From: Candidatus Aminicenantota bacterium
GTDB taxonomy: Bacteria > Acidobacteriota > Aminicenantia > Aminicenantales > UBA4085
DNA: 9,171 nt
NCBI GenBank assembly: GCA_003154255.1
Contig: PMCY01000056.1
Location: 244 to 9,414 of the forward strand
Reading direction: 5' to 3'
Made by a program: the position numbers and the translations under genes. Shown here piece after piece: positions 1-5,030 of this stretch (within the stretch, counting starts at the first letter, position 1; the number at the start of each line of letters is the position of its first letter). The notes beneath the pieces are model-generated. The model saw nothing but the letters and a program-made list of their open reading frames with translations. It did not search any database and was not told the DNA's origin.

Positions 1-25
1 GCTCCGACGCTCCTCTTTCGCTCTT

Positions 26-59
26 CTCCTCATCGATGGAAACTGTTATCGATGAGGAG
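26..59. repeat. Perfect 12-bp inverted repeat (stem-loop)
   Basis: CTCCTCATCGAT at 26-37 is exactly reverse-complementary to ATCGATGAGGAG at 48-59, with a 10-nt loop (GGAAACTGTT) between. Neither strand shows a T-run directly after the stem, so it is not a textbook intrinsic terminator. It could be the terminator or attenuator of a gene lying left of the window, or a mobile-element or protein-binding inverted repeat. Only the structure is certain. Confidence 0.6.
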
Positions 60-465
60 GAACCGTGCCCGCTCAATCGTCGCACGGGTTTTGACTCGGG
101 TCACCCGGACCGCCCACTATCTCAATCCCGCGCGAACGGTACATCCGTCCTTGCTTGCACATTGGATCGACAAAACCTGTCGAAGGGTTTGCCCTTCCAT
201 CCCCCTCGCCCGAGATAAAGAAAAAGACTTATGGAAATGTCCGCAAAGCCGCCTTGGCTACCACAGCACAAAGCGGATCTCGCCGTTTTCTTTCCGAGAC
301 GGCTTCCCGAAATAAACAAGATCATGCGGCGAAGTTTCCGCGTAGGCGCTCTCCCCCCCCACACCCTCGCGCCGGCTAGAAGATCGCCCTTTAATTTCTG
401 GAAAATAAAAATCTTTTTCTGTCACAAAAAAATATCAAGCCTATATCAGAATTAACGGGTCGATT
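60..465. other. Intergenic region without recognisable gene
   Basis: About 400 bases with no gene I can support. Up to about 380 the sequence is GC-rich; several short overlapping reading frames exist on both strands, but none shows a recognisable motif, a good ribosome binding site or consistent coding character. Visible local features are a 6-bp stem GAAGGG/CCCTTC with a TTTG loop at 182-197, a weaker GCCGT/ACGGC pairing at 282-303, and a run of eight C at 353-360. From about 385 the composition switches to AT-rich and leads into the promoter of the membrane/HTH cassette. No tRNA or rRNA was recognised. Confidence 0.55.
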
Positions 466-466
466 T

Positions 467-477
467 GTTATCTTGAC
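467..477 (+). promoter_or_regulatory. Operator-like site 1 (GTTATCTTGAC)
   Basis: GTTATCTTGAC overlaps the -35 box of the cassette promoter. With the flanking base on each side (466-478, TGTTATCTTGACA) it is an imperfect palindrome. It matches site 2 at 509-519 in inverted orientation at 10 of 11 positions. A position over the -35 box fits repression by the HTH protein encoded at 1037-1279, which is inference. No binding evidence is available from sequence alone. Confidence 0.45.
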
Positions 478-501
478 AAAATGATATCTACACTATACAT
501 T
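473..501 (+). promoter_or_regulatory. Sigma70-type promoter of membrane/HTH cassette
   Basis: TTGACA at 473-478 is a perfect -35 box. With a 17-nt spacer the -10 would be TACATT at 496-501 (4 of 6 consensus positions); TATACA at 494-499 with a 15-nt spacer is the alternative. The region is strongly AT-rich, and the first gene starts at 553, giving a leader of about 45 nt. The promoter is bracketed by two related operator-like sites, which suggests repression control. Confidence 0.5.
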
Positions 502-508
502 ATGTTTA

Positions 509-519
509 GTTAAGATAAC
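509..519 (-). promoter_or_regulatory. Operator-like site 2 (GTTATCTTAAC on - strand)
   Basis: GTTAAGATAAC on the + strand is a short palindrome (GTTA-AGA-TAAC). Read on the - strand, it differs from site 1 at one position. It lies just past the -10 region, where the transcription start would be expected, and the centre-to-centre distance to site 1 is about 42 bp, close to four helical turns. Two sites framing a promoter is a common layout for small XRE-type repressors; the assignment to this regulator is inferred. Confidence 0.45.
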
Positions 520-540
520 ATGAATTAGCTTTTTAAACGA

Positions 541-547
541 AGGGAGG
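541..547 (+). promoter_or_regulatory. Strong ribosome binding site AGGGAGG
   Basis: AGGGAGG lies 5 nt before ATG at 553 but only 2 nt before the in-frame TTG at 550, so it decides in favour of the ATG as start of the first cassette gene. Confidence 0.7.
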
Positions 548-552
548 TTTTG

Positions 553-1044
553 ATGGCAAATCAGATAGAAAAGCTTAATCGGATGCGCAAATATTTTCTA
601 TGGGGAATTTTGGTGGGAACATTCATTTCGTTGCTTTTTCTCATCTATCCCACTTTTTATTCGTTTTTTAGCCATGATCGTTTATCCATCCCAATCATGG
701 GAAATCGCCTTTTTGATGGGGCTCTTATTTTGTGGCTGATAACAATTTTAACTTTTTTAGCACAATTCTGTTTGTATAGGATAAAACTCAGAAAGAAACC
801 CTCTTTGCAGACGGCAGTTTATGACGAGAGAATTAAAATGAACTGGCTTAAATCTTATCGGTTTTCTTTTATTATTACGATTGCCATTACGATTGCTTTT
901 GAGATAATTCAAGCCTTATTTTCTGCAGAACTTTTAAAATTGAAGTTTATTCTGCCTAATGGGCCATTCCTCGTTCTATGGGCCGCGATAATATCTTTAG
1001 CGGGATCATTTCTGTATTACAACCGAGACGCTAACAATGAGTGA
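553..1044 (+). CDS. Four-helix membrane protein A of XRE cassette, function unknown
   Basis: A 163-residue integral membrane protein. Hydrophobic segments lie at about residues 14-38, 53-74, 103-124 and 137-156, so four helices are likely, with a basic N-terminus (KLNRMRK) and basic loop (YRIKLRKK) at 75-82. Between helices 2 and 3 is a conserved-looking soluble motif, AVYDERIKxxWLKSYRFSF (88-106). A DER...K motif before a helix resembles small uncharacterised membrane families (DUF2178/DUF3796 type) often found beside YozG-like regulators; that family link is tentative. The protein is about 40% identical, without gaps, to the product at 1281-1781. The start is the ATG served by AGGGAGG; the TTG one codon earlier is too close to it. 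The gene is first in a three-gene operon and overlaps the next gene by 8 nt. Its base composition is AT-rich, unlike the genes to the right. No catalytic residues were recognised. Confidence 0.8.
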   Translation: MANQIEKLNRMRKYFLWGILVGTFISLLFLIYPTFYSFFSHDRLSIPIMGNRLFDGALILWLITILTFLAQFCLYRIKLRKKPSLQTAVYDERIKMNWLKSYRFSFIITIAITIAFEIIQALFSAELLKLKFILPNGPFLVLWAAIISLAGSFLYYNRDANNE

Positions 1045-1279
1045 TAATATTCTCAATAATACGATTAAGGTTCAGAGAGCAAAAGCGAACCTGACCCAAG
1101 AACAACTCTCAATCTTAGTGGGAGTCACTCGAACAACTATCAATTTTGTTGAGCGGGGGCGATGGGTGCCGTCGACGGTTCTGGCCTTAAAAATTGCCAA
1201 GGTCTTCAATGTGCCATTTGAGGAGGTCTTTTTCTTGGATGACAAAGACCCTTTAAAAAATTTTACGGAAGGAAAATAA
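1037..1279 (+). CDS. XRE/Cro-type HTH transcriptional regulator (YozG-like)
   Basis: An 80-residue DNA-binding protein, essentially one XRE helix-turn-helix domain. The signature lies at about 18-60: LTQEQLSILVGVTRTTI (19-35) gives helix 2 and the recognition helix, followed by NFVERGRWVPS and ALKIAKVFNVPFEEVF (50-65). This matches the short YozG-like regulators of 65-80 residues, which have no sensor domain. The ATG overlaps the end of the first membrane gene by 8 nt without a clear ribosome binding site, so translational coupling is likely. The stop codon is 1 nt before the next gene. It probably binds the paired operator-like sites at 467-477 and 509-519 and controls its own operon; this is inferred from layout. 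Whether the membrane proteins modulate it cannot be seen. The family assignment is firm, the role is not. Confidence 0.9.
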   Translation: MSDNILNNTIKVQRAKANLTQEQLSILVGVTRTTINFVERGRWVPSTVLALKIAKVFNVPFEEVFFLDDKDPLKNFTEGK

Positions 1280-1280
1280 A

Positions 1281-1781
1281 ATGAAAAACAAAATAGAGAT
1301 GATGAATAGAATTCACAAGAATACACTCCTTGTAATACTAATGGGAACGGTAATATCTTTCGCTCTCTTCATGTTCCCCTCTTTTAATACCCTCTTCCAT
1401 TTTACTCGTGGAATCACATGGGGAGGGGCCATGATTATTTTTTATATCTCAATAAGTTTGTTGCTTTTTTCATTTTTAGTTTTTATATCAAGGTATTGGT
1501 TATATAGGAAAAAGCTGAAAAAGGATCTCTCTTTGCCCATGGCTGTCAACGATGAAAGAATAAAACGTTGCTGGCTGAGAGCCTATCGTTTTTCTTTCTT
1601 TATAGTTATTTTTTTAGCAATTTTTTGGAAATGGGAAGAATCGGGTTTTTATCCGGAACTTTGGAGGACAAAAATGCCCCTCCCATATACTGCATTGTTG
1701 ATTCTATATGGCGCCGGTATCTCCCTTGTCGCGTCATTTCTTTGGTATAGCCGAGATGTTAAAAGAAGGGAAAACTTCTGA
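1281..1781 (+). CDS. Four-helix membrane protein B of XRE cassette, paralogue of A
   Basis: A 166-residue integral membrane protein that aligns end to end without gaps to the product at 553-1044; I count 66 identical positions in 163. Identity concentrates at AVNDERIK..WLRAYRFSF (88-106), LYRKKLKK (74-81) and the last helix with SLVASFLWYSRD (148-159). Hydrophobic segments are at about 14-39, 48-74, 102-116 and 136-156. The charged stretch KWEESGFYPELWRTK (117-131) in the loop after helix 3 differs from paralogue A. A good ribosome binding site, GGAAGGA at 1267-1273, sits 7 nt before the ATG. The gene follows the regulator by 1 nt and closes the operon. The paralogues probably arose by duplication and may form a heteromer; function is unknown. 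The gene is AT-rich like its two neighbours. Confidence 0.8.
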   Translation: MKNKIEMMNRIHKNTLLVILMGTVISFALFMFPSFNTLFHFTRGITWGGAMIIFYISISLLLFSFLVFISRYWLYRKKLKKDLSLPMAVNDERIKRCWLRAYRFSFFIVIFLAIFWKWEESGFYPELWRTKMPLPYTALLILYGAGISLVASFLWYSRDVKRRENF

Positions 1782-1950
1782 AGCCCTCAACCGTTCAATG
1801 ACAACTCAAAAAAGGATCGTGGCAATTTGTTGGTTTTGATTCGTTAGAATATATTTTTTATTTGAAAAACCCTCAATTCAAGTCCATATAACGGCGGGAC
1901 CTTTTCGCTCCTGGACAAACATCCGCCGATGGAGAAGAATATCCGCCGGC
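1782..1950 (+). promoter_or_regulatory. Intergenic region with possible promoter for the GT-C gene
   Basis: TATATT at 1850-1855 (5 of 6 to a -10 box) is preceded at 17 nt by a poor -35, TTGTTG at 1827-1832. This could drive the gene starting at 1951 with a leader of roughly 90 nt. No hairpin with T-run was found after the cassette, so read-through from the left is possible. GGAGAAG at 1931-1937 is the only Shine-Dalgarno-like stretch before 1951, at a longish 13-nt spacing. The octamer ATCCGCCG is repeated at 1921-1928 and 1941-1948. Confidence 0.3.
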
Positions 1951-3636
1951 ATGGATAAAAAGACGCGGACCTGGGCCTTTGTAGCGATCTTCGTCTGCGG
2001 AGCCGGATTCCGGGCCCTCGATCTCGGGCATGGCATCGACGGCGGGATCAGGGAAAGCTGGCGGGAGGCCGACTATGGGGCGGTGGCCCGTAATTTCCTA
2101 CGCGAGGGTATGGACATTCGGTTTCCGCGCATCGATTGGCGAGGGGAAGGCCCCGGCTTTGCCGAGATGGAATTCCCGGTCATTCCCTGGACCATGGCCG
2201 CCTTGTATCGTCTCTTCGGCGTCCATGAGATCTACGGCCGTCTGATCTCCTGCGTCTTCGGCCTCCTGACCCTGCTCGTTTTCTTCGCCCTGGCCCGGCG
2301 CTTGCTCCCTGACGCCGGAGCTCTCTTCGCCTCCGGGCTGTTCGCCCTGGCCCCGCTTTCGGTCCGCGTTTCCAACGCCATACAACCCGAATCGGTGATG
2401 CTGTTTTGCTACATCTCCGCCGTCCTGGCTTTTTTGCGCTGGCAGGAAAAAGAGACCTGGACCCGTTGGCTTGCGGCGATCCTGGTTACGGCGGCGGCCA
2501 TCCTGATCAAGATCCCGGCCGCCCATATCGGCGTCCTGTTCGTCCTGCTGATCGTCCGGGCGCGCGGATGGAAAGGACTCTTCCGTCCGCGGGTCCTGAC
2601 ATTTGGTTTCCTGGCGCTGCTTCCGGCCGCCTTCTGGTATGTCCACGCCCATCGGCTCTGGCTCGAGTTCGGCAATTCCCTGGGGGTCTCCAATGAGTCC
2701 CATTGGATCGGCTTGGATATGATCAAGCATCCGCGCTGGATCACGGCGGCGGTCTTCCGCTCGCTGCGCATGGAGACGGCCTTGGTTGCGACGCTGCCCG
2801 GACTGCTGGCCGCTCCGCTGATCCTCTGGCGGAAGCGCCGCGATCAGGCGGCCTGGACCATCCTGGCCTGGCTAATTGCCCTGGGCGCCTATTATCTCCT
2901 CACCATTCGGACGACCGGGGACAACTGGGCGTCCTATTACCATGTCGTTTCGGTTGCGCCCTTGGCGCTTCTCTTCGGCCTGGGGGCAGGGGAATGGGCC
3001 CTGCGGGCGGCTTCGTCGGCGAGAGTCCGGCGCGCCGCCGCCGCCGCGTTCCTCCTTCCCTTGGCCCTGATCGCCGCGGCTCAATGGGGGAAGATCCGTT
3101 TTCCCGGGACGGCCGCCATGGGGCTCGCTGTGATGATCTTGGCCCTGGCTGCGGCCTGGGCTGCCGGCGCCGGATCCCTGAAACCTCGGCTTTGGGCCGG
3201 GCTTGCAGTGCTTCTTTTGGCGATTCCGCCCTTCCTGGGATTGCAGATCGCCCGGGAGCTGCATCCCACGCGCTATGCCGGATTATACGAATGTTCCCGA
3301 TCATTCAGCCCTCTTATCCCCCCGGGCGCCCTAATCCTGGCTTCCGGCGGGAACGGCATCGAACTTACCGGCAAACCAACGGCGTATAATGCCTCGTACA
3401 TGTTCTATTGGCTGGACCGCAAAGGATTCGACATCCCCCGGGAACGCCAGACATTGGAAGATGTGTCCGGATACGTTCGCCGGGGAGCGCGCTTCTTTGT
3501 CCTGGAAAAGGACGCCTTGAAAGCCCGGCCGGAATTCGAATCCGAGTTGGATGGCGCGTACCGGCGAAGCGGGGAATGCGCGGCGGCCATCCTCTTCGAT
3601 TTGTCCGCGCCGCGAGATCAGAGCGTCTTGAGATAA
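1951..3636 (+). CDS. GT-C fold glycosyltransferase, PMT/ArnT-like (GT39 family)
   Basis: A 561-residue polytopic membrane protein. The first hydrophobic segment (8-23) is followed by an extracytoplasmic loop with SWREADYGAVARNFL (36-50), where E39 and D41 are the likely acidic catalytic pair of the GT-C fold. Further helices recur to about residue 433, including the QPE-containing stretch near 145-147 and YYHVVSVAPLALL at 329-341, the usual late helix of dolichyl/polyprenyl-phosphate sugar transferases. Residues 434-561 form a soluble C-terminal domain, presumably outside the membrane. Enzymes of this family move a sugar from a polyprenyl-phosphate donor to lipid, glycan or protein; the acceptor cannot be told here, and a specific ArnT assignment is not justified. 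The ATG at 1951 is the only reasonable start: no in-frame ATG, GTG or TTG was seen in the preceding 50 bases. The gene converges on the radical SAM gene with a 19-bp overlap. Confidence 0.8.
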   Translation: MDKKTRTWAFVAIFVCGAGFRALDLGHGIDGGIRESWREADYGAVARNFLREGMDIRFPRIDWRGEGPGFAEMEFPVIPWTMAALYRLFGVHEIYGRLISCVFGLLTLLVFFALARRLLPDAGALFASGLFALAPLSVRVSNAIQPESVMLFCYISAVLAFLRWQEKETWTRWLAAILVTAAAILIKIPAAHIGVLFVLLIVRARGWKGLFRPRVLTFGFLALLPAAFWYVHAHRLWLEFGNSLGVSNESHWIGLDMIKHPRWITAAVFRSLRMETALVATLPGLLAAPLILWRKRRDQAAWTILAWLIALGAYYLLTIRTTGDNWASYYHVVSVAPLALLFGLGAGEWALRAASSARVRRAAAAAFLLPLALIAAAQWGKIRFPGTAAMGLAVMILALAAAWAAGAGSLKPRLWAGLAVLLLAIPPFLGLQIARELHPTRYAGLYECSRSFSPLIPPGALILASGGNGIELTGKPTAYNASYMFYWLDRKGFDIPRERQTLEDVSGYVRRGARFFVLEKDALKARPEFESELDGAYRRSGECAAAILFDLSAPRDQSVLR

Positions 3637-5027
3637 CCCCAGCCGAATCGGACCAGATTGAGGAACGAGGCCGGCCGGCGCAGCTTGCGGAACAGCGTGA
3701 AGGCGTAACGCGGCCGGAGATAAAACGAACGGTAGCCTCGTCGGATGCGGGCCCGCATGAGTTCGGGCGGGAAGCCGGGCGTGTCGACGACGAAATCCCC
3801 ATAATGGTAGAGTGACCAGTCATCGTTCAGGACCCGGCCCTCGCGCCGCAGCCGGTCGTAGAATTCCGTTCCCGGATAGGGGACAGCCGGATAAAATTCG
3901 ACATAATCGGGATTGGCCCGCTTGGCCGCGGCGATCGTCTCCCGGATGCGTCCTTCCGTCTCGCCGGGCAAGCCGAAGATGTAATAAACGATGGAATCGA
4001 TGCCCGCTTTCCGGAGCATCCTCACGGTCCGTTCCAGTTGACCGGAAAGCGCGCCTTTGCGCATGTCTTTGAGCATTTCGGCGCTGCCGCTTTCCCCGCC
4101 GATCGAAAGCATCCGGCAGCCGGCCTTTTTCATCAGGGCGAATAGTTCGGGATCGGCCGTGTCGACGCGCGTATTGCTCCACCAGACGATCTTCAATCCG
4201 GACTCGACGAGGGTCCGGCAAAGCGCCTTTACGAAATCGGGATCCTCGGTAAAATCTTCAGCATAGAACCAGAAGTGACGGACGCCGAACGATTCCAAAT
4301 CGCGTCGGATCTCGGCCACCAGGCTGCCCGGTGTCCGGCGGCGGATCGTTCGGCCGTAGTAGAGCGGACCGACGCAGAAAATGCAGCGGTGGCGGCAGCC
4401 GCGCGCGGTATTGATCGTGAGATAGGGTTTCCGGTAAACGGGATGTATGTATTGATCGAGCGGCAGAAGGTCCCAGGCCGGGAAGTTCAGTTCGTCGAGA
4501 TCGGCCCGGGGCGTGCGGTCGGGATAGGCGACGATGCGCCCCCCTGTCCGGATGGTGCACCCGGACAATTCAACGTCCAGGCTTCCCGCCGCCACTGCCG
4601 CGGCCAGATCCAGCGCCGCCCATTCGGGCTCACCGCGGATGACAGCGTCCAGGCCCGGGGCGGTTTCCAGGACCGCCCGGTCCAGGACCGTCGGATGCAC
4701 TCCGAAAACGGCGGCCACCGCCGCGGGAAAACGGGCCTTGAGGGCCTCGACAAAGGCCAGATCGGAAGCGATCGTTGGCGTCGAGGTGTTTACCAGAAGC
4801 AGATCGGGGGGGGATCCGGCCAAGGCGTCCGCGATCGTTCCGGCCGAAAGATCCAGGGCAATCGCATCGAAGACCCGAACTTCGTATCCGGCCCTCCGAA
4901 GGACCCCGGCGGTGAGGGCCAGAGACATTTGGGGGACGCTGTTTTTTCTGAAACTTTGCGGAGACTGGCAGCGCCCCTCGCGGATGAAGGGGACGGCGTA
5001 AGGCGGGTTGATGACGGCGATGATCAT
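3618..5027 (-). CDS. B12-binding-domain radical SAM protein
   Basis: A 469-residue cytoplasmic enzyme. Residues 1-150 resemble a cobalamin-binding Rossmann domain: MIIAVINPPY at the start, DLLLVNTSTPT (75-85), VFGVHPT (107-113) and the typical domain end DAVIRGEPE (127-135). The radical SAM domain follows. TARGCRHRCIFC holds the CX3CX2C cluster ligands C211, C215 and C218. The GGESGS stretch (310-315), YYIFGLPGET (348-357) and YPAVPYPGTEFYD (379-391) are later core motifs. C-terminal residues 410-469 are basic and aromatic-rich, as in lipid-acting members. The canonical DxHxxG cobalamin-ligand motif is not evident. Known relatives methylate or rearrange lipids, antibiotics and tetrapyrroles; the substrate here is unknown. 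The gene is last in the - strand operon, 3 nt after the sulfatase-like gene, with no clear ribosome binding site, so it is probably translationally coupled. Its last 19 bases overlap the convergent GT-C gene. Confidence 0.88.
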   Translation of the reverse strand: MIIAVINPPYAVPFIREGRCQSPQSFRKNSVPQMSLALTAGVLRRAGYEVRVFDAIALDLSAGTIADALAGSPPDLLLVNTSTPTIASDLAFVEALKARFPAAVAAVFGVHPTVLDRAVLETAPGLDAVIRGEPEWAALDLAAAVAAGSLDVELSGCTIRTGGRIVAYPDRTPRADLDELNFPAWDLLPLDQYIHPVYRKPYLTINTARGCRHRCIFCVGPLYYGRTIRRRTPGSLVAEIRRDLESFGVRHFWFYAEDFTEDPDFVKALCRTLVESGLKIVWWSNTRVDTADPELFALMKKAGCRMLSIGGESGSAEMLKDMRKGALSGQLERTVRMLRKAGIDSIVYYIFGLPGETEGRIRETIAAAKRANPDYVEFYPAVPYPGTEFYDRLRREGRVLNDDWSLYHYGDFVVDTPGFPPELMRARIRRGYRSFYLRPRYAFTLFRKLRRPASFLNLVRFGWGYLKTL

Positions 5028-5030
5028 GGC

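Noticed and set aside
36..379. Overlapping small open frames of 60-87 codons on both strands in the GC-rich left region
   Set aside because: No recognisable motif, no good ribosome binding site, and mutually overlapping frames without preference; treated as non-coding.
550..552. TTG as start of the first membrane protein
   Set aside because: Only 2 nt after AGGGAGG; the ATG at 553 has a normal 5-nt spacing.
370..1950. CGCCGGC near both borders of the AT-rich island (about 370 and 1944) as possible target-site duplication
   Set aside because: A 7-mer of this composition is common in GC-rich DNA, and the copies are not placed exactly at the compositional borders.
1929..1958. Nine-codon upstream reading frame (ATG at 1929, TAA at 1956-1958) overlapping the GT-C start
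   Set aside because: No Shine-Dalgarno of its own and no regulatory codon pattern; probably chance.
2098..3264. Long antisense frames inside the GT-C gene
   Set aside because: Shadow frames of a GC-rich gene; low-complexity Gly/Arg/Gln-rich translations without motifs.
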